Below, in pieces: positions 13,451 to 24,660 of a DNA stretch of 64,000 bases. Where the stretch lies: the NCBI GenBank assembly GCA_020747065.1, contig JAGMVK010000006.1, positions 2,914,001 through 2,978,000 of the forward strand. The letters are read 5' to 3'. The translations under genes were made by a program, and so were the position numbers. Positions within the stretch are counted from its first letter, which is position 1; every line of letters begins with the position of its first letter. The notes beneath the pieces were generated by a model. The model was given only the letters and a program-made list of their open reading frames with translations, did no database searches and had not been told where the DNA came from. Source of the stretch: Cadophora sp. MPI-SDFR-AT-0126. Its lineage: Eukaryota > Ascomycota > Leotiomycetes > Helotiales > Ploettnerulaceae.

Positions 13451-13879
13451 CTTGTTCTTGGGTCCTTCGAGGAATAGCGACTTATATTCCTTGTACGCCG
13501 CTGGTATTCGCTTTAGCGCGGAGGCCTAGGCGGGGTCCTCAGTAGTTAAGAGAGTGGCATATAGCTCTTCTTACTTCAGGGTGTCCGTACCCTGGTCGAG
13601 TGTCATGCGGTCGCTCCCGCACTGATAATGGTCTAACGTGATTCGCTCTTTCCACTAGTCTATAGTGGGGTTGTGTAGCGATAGCCATAGTATACCGAGT
13701 ACTAGCTTATGAGTCCCTAAGTTAGTAACGTCGAACTCGATGTCTTCGGTGTGTCCTCGCAATGTTTTCATAGTTAGCTAAGCGGTCTGAAGGGTCACTT
13801 ATCTGTTTGATAATCTGATAGCGTCCTTATCTAGTGCGAATAGATGATATGGGCGTTGCTTCCTGACTAGCCTGAACCT

Positions 13880-14010
13880 ATGGTCTAGGGCTATCTGTTA
13901 ATCTATGAAATTACCTGTTGCTCTAGAGTCTACTATAGCTCTAAGTGTTCGTCCATTGATATAGATAGTTAGGAAGAGTTGCTGTCCTCTTCCTGTTATA
14001 TATAGTTCTC
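13880..14010 (-). pseudogene. Element 2 protease active-site segment
   Basis: The minus strand gives TIYINGRTLRAIVDSRATGNFID, the retropepsin-like DSGATGNFI active-site segment with Gly changed to Arg by a G to A transition. It lies between the gag knuckle (right) and the RT (left), as expected. Confidence 0.75.
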
Positions 14011-14819
14011 TGTTGTATGAGGTCCTAGGCTCCTTATGAACACTCGTCGGTGGCCTATTATCGACGAGGTCTCCTAGTTTTTTAAAGGCTCGGGTGCCGT
14101 CGGCAGTTCCCTGATAGAGAGAGGTGGCTCTTCGTTGTTAAAGAAAATCGGTCCCTTACGTCGTGGCTAATAGTCCCTATCAATCTTACTAGAGTAGTGA
14201 ACAGTGTATATATAGTTCTAACAGAACGACTATGTAAGTTCTACGTGTTGAGGGTGATTAATCTCCGTTACGTCTCTAGCTCCTTGAAGCTTACGTACCT
14301 CTCCTTCACATCCGTTTCGTTCTTCTCTGCAGGTCTTGAGCTTAGCTCTGAGTTCGGGCATATATTCTATATTTTACGTGAACGCCTCCTGGTATTATTA
14401 GCTTCGGCGAGTCGCGGCGTCTTCTTCCCCACGCCCCGCCTTATATCCGCTAATAATAGTGTGGATTCGTATTATATGCTCCGTGTATATATTCTTCTTA
14501 GCCTTCTAGTGTTATATGGCCTTGCTTACTTCTTACGTGGCAGGGTACCGATCCATGACTTCCTTATAGTCCCGGTCGTAGAGGGCTCGTGCTTCCTGGG
14601 CCGCGGTCCAGACTAGTTTCCTCCCGCTAGCTATATCACAGATGAGGCGCTCCTCAGGTGATAGCTCTGAGGCGTCGGACAGAGAGACGTCGTCTGATAA
14701 CTCGTTCTTATTGTCCTCCCTCCCTTTTTCTTTATCGATGTTAAGGGCCTGGGTTGCCTTAGCCAGTTCCTCTGCCGCGTCCTCTTATGCCTATGTGGCG
14801 TTGAGTATTATTAGTCTAT

Positions 14820-15740
14820 TATAACCCCCTCTACTCTACATAGTAGCGTTTAGTTATTTTCCGGGTAGGTGTCCTTAGGATCGCTTCCCTCCACCCTTGC
14901 AGTTCCGCGCTATATGTCCTAGCTTACCGCAATTGAAACACGTTCGATCTTGCAGGTGTTTGTTCCTTTACTATGGCGATAGTTCCTTTCTGTAAGTAGC
15001 GTCGAGTTCTATGGGGTCTCTGTAGTCCTGCCTACGCGAGTAGTTGTTCTTCCCTCTGAATCCTCCTTCGCTTATTCTTCTGTAGTTCGGGTTGTACTTG
15101 CCTTTCTTTTCTATACTGCGCTTATACTAGTTATTATCGATTTTGCATGTAGCTTCTATAAGCTATTTAAAGGTGTTGATTTTCCCTCTGTATCGGATGA
15201 GTTCGTCCTTTACGAAGTCCTTGAGACCCTTTTAGTATACGTAGCTGAGGGCTTCGCTATCCTATCCGGTCCTAGTTAAGTAGCGCTGGAAGTCCTTAGT
15301 GTAGGCTATAGCTAACCTCTTCTGCTGTAGAGCCTTGATAGCCTGTTCTACCTCCCTCTGCTTGTCCATAACCCCGAAGTTAGCCCTGATTTCACTTATA
15401 AACCTATCCTAAGTCTGGAAGATCTTAATAGTAGTGTTTTCGGCTTTGTTTTCGTTGATGATTCCTTCCTTGTTACTATAAATAAGGTAGTCCTCGAGGA
15501 ATCCCTTGATCCAGTTGAGGGCTTTGCCTTCGAGTAACGTGACTGCCTAGAGGACCTGCTCTGTTTCTGACCTGAATCGCTCCTTATTGAATTTGATGTA
15601 TAAGCGAAGTTGAAGTAGGAACCCTTGGAGACAGTTGCGCTCTCTATTGAAGGGCTTAATACTCTTGTACTTGAGGTTTTTGTTGATTTCGCCTACGAGT
15701 GCGGTGGGTGCTAGGGTCTTGTCTTTTGCCCCGGACGACG
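14820..15740 (-). pseudogene. Element 2 gag with CCHC zinc knuckle
   Basis: The minus strand encodes a retrotransposon gag: LRLYIKFNKERF, then LEGKALNWIKGFLEDYL, a central helical region, and at 14891-14945 an intact CFNCGKLGHIARNC zinc knuckle (CX2CX4HX4C). Stops interrupt the frame at several former Trp/Gln codons. Gag would assemble the particle and bind the element RNA. Confidence 0.85.
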
Positions 15741-15831
15741 ATAGTGAAGTACTTTATGTATTTCCTGAGATAGACGATATGTTTGCTTGATCTGACGTAT
15801 GCGCTGGTACCTGTTGGTGTGGTGCTTAAAG

Positions 15832-16221
15832 TGTAACGTACGGTTAAGCTAGTGTTGCTTAAGAGTGCGAAGGTTAGTGGGTTAGTGGGTAGAGACGCTG
15901 TTACTGATTAAGGCTAGTAACTGTTGCAAGTTACTAAGTATAGTGTGAAGATACTTTATTTGAGTTAAGCACGAGGCTTCTATCTACTGTAGGAAATACT
16001 ATCGGTTTATATAGAATCCGGTGCTTACTAAGGAGTCCTTCTTGGTATGGAGTCTGCTAAGCCTGGAGTCCTCCTTCCTCTAGGGACTCCACTACGTGTG
16101 GACTCTATCACGTGACTCTTGTGGCCTTCCTGGTCTTGGCTTCTCTGTGCAGCAGGGCTGCCGAGCCTCAGGGCCAAGACGCGCCTGACCCGTGCGGCCA
16201 TGATTCCTGTGTTCCGTAACA
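15832..16221 (-). repeat. Element 2 5' LTR
   Basis: This 390-bp LTR is the partner of 9729-10118. On the minus strand it starts TGTTACGG and ends GTTACA, giving TG...CA termini. It is followed at 16222-16226 by ATATA, matching the bases before the left LTR. The minus-strand open frame inside it is not treated as a gene. Confidence 0.93.
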
Positions 16222-16226
16222 ATATA

Positions 16227-16860
16227 GTTTATAAATAAGCGTTTAAAACAGAAGATTAAATTAACTAAAATAAAACTTATAATAATAGGACACTAAGACA
16301 GAAATTTCCGTCCTAGCACGTAAAAACCCGAGGGTTCTAAGCTGAAAATAATAAAGTAAAGATAAACGCTCTGATACTTAAGTATTTCAGGCTTAAGATA
16401 CCTGTACGATTCCGTCTCTCCTGATACTCGTAGGCTTTCAGGCTCTAGTAAAGAGCTGATTAATTTCCGTCGGAGCTAGTAGTTTCCTTGTCTTAGGTGA
16501 GTCTCAGCTCCTTAAAGAGGCGTTGAATAAAATAGATGGCGGAGGTAAAGTTCCTATAAGAAAAGGTAGTATTTTTCCGGTACTTCGAGATTCCCCCCTC
16601 TTATAAGGTAAGTCTGTTGTTCTAGTATAACCTCTCGATATCGCAGCTACTGCCGCTGCGTCTATTATTATGTCGAGGCTTATAAGAGGGCTAACTAAAT
16701 AGTTCTTATAGTTATATATTTAGCGTCTCTAAACCTTAAGAATTCTGAATTAGTATAAGGGATACTTTATTATACTTACCTAAATACCTTATATACTCTG
16801 AATATTCCCTGCGTAGGTTACTAAAATACATGTAAAGGGGAGGACCCTAATCCCCCATAT
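16227..16860 (-). mobile_element. Gypsy element 1, displaced leader, primer-binding site and 5' LTR
   Basis: To the right of element 2 the AT-rich sequence continues element 1. At 16368-16379 the minus strand reads close to TGGTATCAGAGC, the initiator-Met tRNA primer-binding site of many LTR elements. The 5' LTR should therefore start next to it at about 16380 and run right to roughly 16.86 kb. The right end is not resolved, because RIP has removed the usual terminal dinucleotides. Confidence 0.5.
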
Positions 16861-18399
16861 AATAAGAGAGTAGTAAATGTAAGGTATATAAGGTGTAAGG
16901 TTTAAGAAATAACAGATAGACGAAATTAAAAGATATCATATATCTAAAGAGTACGAATTGTTAATTAGAGAAAGAAGTGTAAATCCTATTAAAAGGAAAA
17001 GTGCTATTATTAATGATAAGATCTCTTAAAGAAGGTCTCAACTTAAGTATAATGCGGAGTGCATGAGTCAGGTAACAAAAGTTTTACCGAGCCAATCCCT
17101 ACCACAATATAATTGCTAGAAACTTTCTTTTTGACTTTATCTAGCTTCGTAGCTTCTTATTCTTATACTCTTTAGATATATTATTCTCTTGATTCTATTG
17201 TAAGTCGAAATCAAGGCTTTAGAGGCATCGGAGGTTACATAATATAATCTTCTTTATTATTATAAAATTCGAGCTCTGATTTTCCTTCCTAACTAATTAA
17301 GGCAGCGATATAAAAAGCCGAACCTCTCTTATCTTATCTTTTTATAATATTCTTATTATTATACTTCGTACCTTCTTTTTGCAGAATATCACTGATAGCT
17401 TAAAAAGACAGATCGATATAAGCCTTGTCTGTAAAGGTGATATAGTTCTAAAAGTCCTTGATTATCTTTCTAACGTATATATACCTGTACTCTTATTGTA
17501 CCTTATAATTCGCTCTAGAGACTTATTTCTTAATAAAAGCTATTTTATATCGTTTCGTGTTTTTTATATATTCTCGTAGCTTTTGCTGTAATTAATGTTT
17601 CTTTACTAGTAAGTTATGATATTCGATTTGAGCCTTGTATAGTTGATCGCGGATAAGATTCTTTTTTAGATTAATAAGTATTTAATATATTACTTTCGTA
17701 ACCTTTAAAGGTCTCCTAAGTTTCTTTTTTATAACTCTACGAGTTTTTTGTATAGTAATATACCCTATAGTCTGTTATTAACGCTTCTATTATAACCCTT
17801 TAACGTAAGAAATCTTCTAATCTCGATAAATCTATCTGAAAGACTTCGTATTACAATTACAGTTAAACACGTCGAAAAATCGCATTCGCTTTTATATAAT
17901 CGCAATCTCATATTTTATAAGCTTAAGAGAAGAGGTAAATCGATTATTTGTACGTGTTCTTAGAGTAGTTAAAGCTATATTCGTGAAGTTATTATCAAGT
18001 ATAAGGAAAAAGAGAGTAGAAATCAAGGGGGGAAGATATTCGCGTTCTTCGCCTATTTTTAGCGTGGTAAACGAATTGTGACACCTACTGGTGGTATTGA
18101 AAAAAGAAAAGTGGGGGTTGGGGGGGGGGGGGGGAAGCTTCGCCCCGCAGTCCCGCAGCCAAGTTCCCAGATTCCTTTTACTGCCCGGAGCAGGAACTAC
18201 AGGCCGATAACTAGTGCTGTGAGTCATTGTGTGCAAAGTTACAGTCACTGCTGTAGCCCAGATGTGTTCTCAAAGTCTTTATTCCAAACCATTCAATAAC
18301 CGCTTGACCGATTACTTTGGCACGTTCAATTGGCACGATCAATCCAATTTATTTTACTCTTTCTTCCTCTCTCGGAGCTGGCAACACAATAACTCTAAG
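16861..18399. other. AT-rich decayed DNA, then upstream region of the MFS gene
   Basis: No supported gene. Up to about 17.9 kb the base composition matches the RIP-mutated repeats. From 18.05 kb it is normal and should hold the promoter and 5' UTR of the MFS gene. A homopolymer run of about 16 G lies at 18119-18134. Confidence 0.6.
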
Positions 18400-19812
18400 A
18401 TGGCCTCGCCAACGCAAACTTTACAGGCAGAGAGCCACGAGCTCAGATCTATTCCAGCAGCCTACTCCAGCGGAATCACAAGCACAAAATCTCTGCAACC
18501 CAGTATGCAAGAGGAAGCATTCCAACTACAAACTGATTCAGATGATCCAACATCAACGGAAGCTCTTTTCAGCACAAGCGCCATACCAGATGGTGGTTAC
18601 GGCTGGACAATCGTGCTTTGCGCCTCCATCGTAACATTCTGGAACAATGGCTTGCTGAACTGCTGGGGTATCTTACAAGCCGGTCTACTCAAATCTACAT
18701 TATCTCACGTTCCGACCTCCACAGTCTCTTTTGTTGGCTCAGTGAACTTAGCACTCAGCGCAGCATTTGGACTTCCTTCGAATCAATTCGCTCGTCGCTT
18801 TGGATCACGTACTGCTGCAATGTTAGGCGTGACATTGATGGGGATAGGTCTGATTGGTGCTGGATGGTGTACAGATGAAGTTGCACCACTATTTGTGACG
18901 GTTGGAGTACTGGGAGGAGTGGGAATGAGTTCTGCTTATGCAACCACGAATAATTTACCTGTCCAGTATTTCAGTGGAAAGCTTGGTCTGGCGAACGGAT
19001 TAGTCAAGTTAGGAGGAGGAGTTGGAGCAACCGTCATGGCCATTGCACTGGAAGCGCTCGTTCAACGAGTTGGGATTTCCTGGACATTTCGAATTCAGGG
19101 CATGATGACTATTGGTTTTGGTCTCGCCGCAACATGGTTCATGCGAGATCGTGTTCCGCTTCGCAAGACCAAAGTTCCTTTCGTCGACTTCTCAATGTTT
19201 CGCAGTGTTCCGTTTACTGCTGTTTTTCTGGCCGGAGCTACTGGGACTTTCGCATTGTTCGTTCCACCCTACTACCTCCCTCTTTTTGCCGAGTCAATAG
19301 GCTTATCTTCGAGCACTGGAGCTGCTTTAGTTGCTGCATTCAACGCCTGTAATGCACTGGGACGATTCGCTGGAGGGCCATTTTGTGACAAGATTGGGCC
19401 GATCAATACTTTGGTCATCACGATGGTACTGAACGCCGTGAGCATGCTCGCGATATGGCCGGTATCTCGTACACTAGTACCACTAATTATCTTCGCCGTT
19501 ATCAATGGTATAGCAAACGGAGCATTCTTCACCGTGTTCCCAACCGTTGTTGCAAGCATCTTCGGTCCTGGAAGGGCAGCTGTGGCGATGAGCATGTCAA
19601 TCACTGGTTGGACATTTGGCTACTTGCTCGGTACACCTATTGCAGGATATCTACTACAAGCAGCTACAGATGGTCAAAAAGCAGCGAAGGAACTGGACGT
19701 TGAGGATTATCGACCCGCAATTTTTTATGCTGGTGGAGTGGCGTTGATTGCTAGCCTCTTTGCACTTCTAGCGAGAGCTCACTTAAGCAAGAAAATCAAG
19801 CAGAAAGTATGA
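18400..19812 (+). CDS. MFS transporter, monocarboxylate-transporter-like
   Basis: A single-exon 470-residue membrane carrier of the fungal MCT/Mch branch of the major facilitator superfamily. After a polar N-terminal tail of about 60 residues it has PDGGYGW at 63-69, the conserved MCT entry motif before TM1, and then about twelve hydrophobic segments in two halves. A loop contains RRFGSR and a second-half loop CDKIGPIN, at positions expected of the MFS cytoplasmic loops. The frame is open from 18229, but ATG at 18400 (A at -3, G at +4) gives the usual N-terminus. Family members move monocarboxylates, riboflavin or related solutes at the plasma membrane; the substrate cannot be read here. No frame damage is seen, unlike the surrounding repeats. 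Confidence 0.92.
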   Translation: MASPTQTLQAESHELRSIPAAYSSGITSTKSLQPSMQEEAFQLQTDSDDPTSTEALFSTSAIPDGGYGWTIVLCASIVTFWNNGLLNCWGILQAGLLKSTLSHVPTSTVSFVGSVNLALSAAFGLPSNQFARRFGSRTAAMLGVTLMGIGLIGAGWCTDEVAPLFVTVGVLGGVGMSSAYATTNNLPVQYFSGKLGLANGLVKLGGGVGATVMAIALEALVQRVGISWTFRIQGMMTIGFGLAATWFMRDRVPLRKTKVPFVDFSMFRSVPFTAVFLAGATGTFALFVPPYYLPLFAESIGLSSSTGAALVAAFNACNALGRFAGGPFCDKIGPINTLVITMVLNAVSMLAIWPVSRTLVPLIIFAVINGIANGAFFTVFPTVVASIFGPGRAAVAMSMSITGWTFGYLLGTPIAGYLLQAATDGQKAAKELDVEDYRPAIFYAGGVALIASLFALLARAHLSKKIKQKV

Positions 19813-20400
19813 TATTGACTTTCATCTCAACGTTTTCTGATATGAATAGGAAGGTCACGGAGATGGTTTCGAGTTGTATGTAATTTCGAGTTAGAAGGTT
19901 CTTGAGATATATGGATTGGCACTTCTTCCGTTCTTGTTTCTTCAACCGGTAGACTTTTACTGGTACAATAGAGTTCCTCAATCGCTTTCCAGTTCTTGTC
20001 CCTCTCACATAATTCTGCATATAAGGACTATGCATATGGTGTAAGTATTATCTATACCTCGTGTCAATTCACTCCATTTTTATCGCCCAATGTTGACCGA
20101 AGTCGACGTTGTCTTCGATGGTAAATAATTCAATTCCAATAACTCCGACGATAAGCCAAGTACCCAAAGTATGGATGGTGCCAGGCCTGGTGGGAGAAAT
20201 GCTTCGTTCTGCCTCCCACGCGTCTACTGCCATAGTTACTTTACGAGGACATCTGGTTGTCACAACAGGTCATGTTGGTGTTAATCTTAGATCTGGTCAG
20301 CTTGTCAAAACAACCAGCGATGAAATCAGTGTTATCTTTAGTTGTTTAGATGATGTAGAGTTGTCGTATATTTAATCCGCGCGTAAGATGAAGCTATTAT
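19813..20400. other. 3' flank of MFS gene with possible decayed coding fragment
   Basis: Composition is normal. On the minus strand at 20069-20335 a segment reads FIAGCFDKLTRSKIN and, after a frame change, continues with AWEAERSISPTRPGT and an ED-VDFGQHWAIKME end. It looks like a frameshifted piece of an old gene, but I do not recognise the family. Nothing else is supported. Confidence 0.25.
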
Positions 20401-20978
20401 ACTAGAGGTATTTTAAATGAGGTATCCCGATTATTTGTTAGTATGGACTTTAGTAGTAGCTACTGTAAAAGAAGCACCTTCAGGTAAGGTATTGCATATT
20501 GGATCTCGTCTTCGAAGCTTCTATAGTGCCTATCACCCTCCCGACTAGTGATTTTATTATCTACGATCAGACTCTGTTTTCTATATTTATGGATTAAGAG
20601 CCTGTACTTTTTGGGAACAATGGAATTGAGATATATTATTTGTAGCGATGTGTTTTAATCTAAAAACACTCTTCCTCGCGTCTGCGCAAAGTTTCTAAGC
20701 AGATTCTACTATTTCCTCGTTAATACCAAGACTATTTGGAATTAGTAGTATAGTATGAGTCCTATTATCGAAGACTGCTTAGAAGTAATCTTAAGGGAGT
20801 AATAGCTTTAATACTATATTCAAAATTTAGATACCTTTCTACAAGTACTTTTTGGCGATTCGCGTAATTTCAAATAGCTCTCTTAGATTAACTCGAGTTA
20901 GCGATAAGTATCTCCAAAAATCCCTTTTCCGAATAAAGAAGTTGATGCAAATTGTTTCCTACTCCAAACTCTGCTCCT

Positions 20979-21368
20979 CTAGCCTCCTCCTCTCTGCCTC
21001 TTGCCTCTGTTCTCTAATCTCTCTTCCTCCAATCTTACCTCTTCCAATATCTCTCCTTCCAGCCTCTGCTCTTCCAGCTTTCTTCTCTCTCTTCTTCTAA
21101 CTTGTCCTGCGCGAGTCGCTCTTTTTCCAAACGATGCTTGGACTTGTCTGCGTTCAGCTTCCGCTTGTGCTAACCTCGCTTGCTCACGCCTCGCTCGCCG
21201 AAGGACACACGTTAATATCGTTGACTTCATTGAATGGGGACGAAGTGAGAGTGAGGAAAAGGTGACACCTTCCGTAATATAGCAGAGCTGCGAAACTATA
21301 CCAAGGAAACACGCAAGATATTTCGTAACACGTTTGACTAAGAAGGCGGCAACGTTGTCTTGAGACAC
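20979..21368 (-). CDS. Hypothetical charged coiled-coil ORF
   Basis: A 129-codon open frame. The first 50 residues are mixed. The rest is almost only Arg, Glu, Leu, Gln and Ala (ARREQARLAQAEAERRQ, then repeated LEE-RLE units), which predicts a long coiled coil. The matching DNA is a pyrimidine-rich plus strand with CTCTTCC-type repetition, so the frame may simply reflect low-complexity DNA. No domain is recognised and no neighbour supports a role. It could also be a fragment of a larger Glu/Arg-rich fungal protein. Confidence 0.2.
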   Translation of the reverse strand: MSQDNVAAFLVKRVTKYLACFLGIVSQLCYITEGVTFSSLSLRPHSMKSTILTCVLRRARREQARLAQAEAERRQVQASFGKRATRAGQVRRRERRKLEEQRLEGEILEEVRLEEERLENRGKRQRGGG

Positions 21369-21599
21369 CTACTTCGAAAGATCTTTCGAGAGAGCTTATG
21401 AAAAGCTTAGGTAGGAGTACTGGAGTTGTCGAAAGCAGTCTTGATGATATGGGTATTAAGGGAGGAAGTCCTCATGCGGTAAGGCTAGTAGTAGAGTTGA
21501 GGAGGATTCGTGACCGACGCACACGTCTTTTCTCACAGGACGAAGTTGTTTACGCTGGCGATTATCTGTATATTAAGTTCGGTAATTATTCTTAATTTA

Positions 21600-24500
21600 T
21601 TAAAATTATAACTGTTCAGTAATCACGCTTCCACGATCTTTGTCCCGATATTAGCCCGGTAAGAGAGATAAATAATGGTTTAATCCCTCCCTGAAAGACG
21701 TATTCGTATTCGGAAATTTTAGTTTTTCACTAGCACGGCAGTATTCCTAGGATAACGAAATCTCTAAACGATATAATGTTAGTCTTTTTTTCTTGAATCT
21801 CTTTAAACTTTTGATTATTTGCCTTTCTTTGATTTAAGACCTGAAGAAATCGAATAAGCTTCTGTAGTACTATTCTTGACTACTTTGATTCTAAGAAGAT
21901 CGCGTTATAAACATCTATCGCTATAGTATCTTTGTCTTTAGAATTAAATCTTTTTGTAGGAAAAAAGATAAGCGTTTTTAAAAGTATTATCTTAATACGT
22001 AATCTCTTTTTTCTTATACTAAACACTAATAAATGCTTATTATTTATAGTCTTAAGACTATTTTTAATAATACTCTAGTACTTTACTTTCTTATTAATAA
22101 ACTTATCTAGAATTAAGTAAGTAGTTGTTCAATACTTCTTAAAGTCTATAATGTTAATACTAATATATTAGAAGATATTTGTGATTTCTTTTTTTTATTA
22201 TATTTCTATTTTTATAGTGTTATTATACTTTCTATATTCTAGTTAAATTATTTATTAGATTTAATAGCAGCTAATATAACTATAAGACTTACTTGCTGGA
22301 ATTTATAATATGATTTAGTGTTACTAAGTTTTATTTAGAAGGTGACTTATGTTTTTTATATGAAATCGTGTTGTTCTTAAATAGTACGAGACTTTATATT
22401 ATAGATCTATTGATTAACTTAACTATAAACCCAAGGATCTTTTTTTTTTCTATAGCGATACTTACTTTTATTTTGTAGTACTAAGCTATGTACTATTTAC
22501 TTACGTCTATTTCTAACTCTACTCTATATTATTGTAGTTAACTATTCTTATGATCTTAGAATATATTTTTTTTAAAGTATTATATCTAAGACAGCTATAA
22601 TAAGCTATTGTATTACTAAATCACGTACTAATCTTTACTTTGTTATTAAATATTATTGTGATAGGTGATTTAGCTGGTAGGTATTTAGCGATAAGCTTAA
22701 TAAGTTATGTACTATATTCTGATATTGCTAAAGAACCAAGCTTAGAACTCGTACAACTGAATAGAAATCAAAAACTACGTAGACTCTGTCTTATCTTATC
22801 GGGTTTAAGTGTTAACTTTACTAGTATATCTTATACAATAAATTCTTTAATAAACTATATTTTTTCAAATATTATTTAAGATATATACTTTAACTTCTGG
22901 CTTTTTTCTATAATTCTTATAAATATTATAAAGATTTTATATTTAAATTCTAGTAATGTATTAACTGAGTATTGATCGTATTTTTCTATTTCCAAAATAT
23001 TAATTATAATCAATAAAAGAGAAGTACTTTATAATTCATATTTGGAATTTATAGAAAAGCTAAAGTAATCTAGTACAAATATAATGCTTGTAATAAGAAA
23101 GGAGGAATAGTATAATAGTTCAATCGTAGACTCGATATTTGGACTAAAGAAAATTAAGGACAGAATAAGATAAGCTATACTAGGTTAGATGCGTAAAATA
23201 GGTTCTTTAAATAGACGGAATTAGAATAATATCTCGTGAATATATTATCGAAGATAAAGAGACTTTATAAAGCTTAAGTTATTCCTGCTATATAATTAAA
23301 GTTTAGGCGAACTTTATATTATTTCTTAGTCCGGGCTGCCTTGAGCTAGCTTTATCGACGAGCTTAATGTATTATTGATTAATTATAAGTTGACGTTTAC
23401 AAAAATAAGTTGGGGCTAGGGACGTATTAAATTGATTGTATAGGGAATTATTTGCGATCTAATAGTATTAAGTTTATATATCTAAAGGATTATTAAACCT
23501 TATAATAATCTTTGGCGTATCTATAATATCGCAAAATCATGTACTATTATAAATAAGTAGTAATAGAAATTTTCATAGAGATTACTATATTTAATAAAAT
23601 ACTTTGTTTATTAATTGAGAATCAATTTAATTTACTAAAATCTATAAAATATATAAAATATATAAAATCTTGTTTATGAATTTACTATTGTAAAACAAAA
23701 TACCTTCGGTTAAGACTCTTCTAACTATAAAACTAATATATTATGTTTTTCTAGCTCTCTTTAGCGCTTAGCTTTCTTAAAGCTATAATCGCTATTATAT
23801 AGGAATACTCACCTCCTTAATTGGAACCTCTTCAATGGAATATATTTCTTCTTCTCGCGGTGCTTCTCGCCAACTTAAGTGAATCTCCAACGGCATTTAC
23901 TCTTATTCATAGCCCTAACTCTGCTATTTTTGTTAATAAAATTATTAATATTAATGCCACTAATGTCGTAGTTGACTAGATCAAAGAGATTGTCGGATTT
24001 AGCAAATATCTAATTTATATTTATATTATATATAATTACGGAGATTATTTTTATAATATTCTTATATTATAATAGTGTTTTTTTAGTATTTAGTCTATAA
24101 TTATTATTAATGTTATTACTTATATGATAAAAGCTATCTAATCTCTACTCTTAGAAAATTTCTGGAATATCTTATTTCTAGACTAAATTCTAGTATAGAT
24201 AAAGAATTTTACTTAATTACTTAACTCAAGAAAATTTAAATTCAATAATTATATATTAAAAACTATTAAGATTAACTAAGCAAATACTTATAGTTTAATT
24301 ATATTTTATATTCTAAACTTAGATCTTATAATTACAAGTAATATAGTAAGTATATAAGAAATATTTTCTATATTTACAAAAATCTATTATATTATAATTA
24401 CAAGTATTATAAAAATAGGCTATTAATAGAGTTATATTATTAAACTCAAAGAACATAATTTTATTTTATATATACGATTATAATAGATTTAAGATTAATT

Positions 24501-24660
24501 ATTTAGAAATAATAAAGTACTATTTCAATATTTAGGACGTAAAGATTATAAGAACAATAAATAAGAAAGATTTAAAAGCTAAAATATATACTACTTTTTT
24601 ATATAAAATTAATAAGTTTATCTTAAAACTTGAAATTAAGATTACTTTTCCAATAACTAA
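21600..24660. other. Very AT-rich, decayed repeat DNA
   Basis: About 3 kb of extremely AT-rich sequence with stops in all frames, most likely old RIP-mutated transposons. No domain could be recovered on either strand. The open frame at 22640-22879 resembles no family known to me. Confidence 0.6.

Larger units (their letters stand above)
9729..16221 (-). mobile_element. Gypsy element 2, complete chromovirus-type LTR retrotransposon
   Basis: It is bounded by two 390-bp LTRs and flanked by a perfect 5-bp duplication ATATA (9724-9728 and 16222-16226). On the minus strand the order is gag with CCHC knuckle, protease, RT, RNase H, integrase and chromodomain. A purine-rich tract (GAAAGGGGATAG) sits next to the left LTR, as expected for the 3' end of a minus-strand copy. 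The coding region has many stops, so it is no longer autonomous, but it is less damaged than element 1, into whose leader it inserted. Confidence 0.93.

Noticed and set aside
10869..15000. Several plus-strand open frames (10869, 11523, 11913, 14197, 14642)
   Set aside because: All lie antisense to the gag-pol of element 2, and the recognisable protein motifs are on the minus strand.
16028..16222. Minus-strand open frame of 64 codons
   Set aside because: It is entirely inside the 5' LTR of element 2 and reflects non-coding LTR sequence.
21374..21389. Perfect 16-bp palindrome TCGAAAGATCTTTCGA
   Set aside because: Short palindromes of this size are expected by chance in 64 kb and nothing around it suggests a function.
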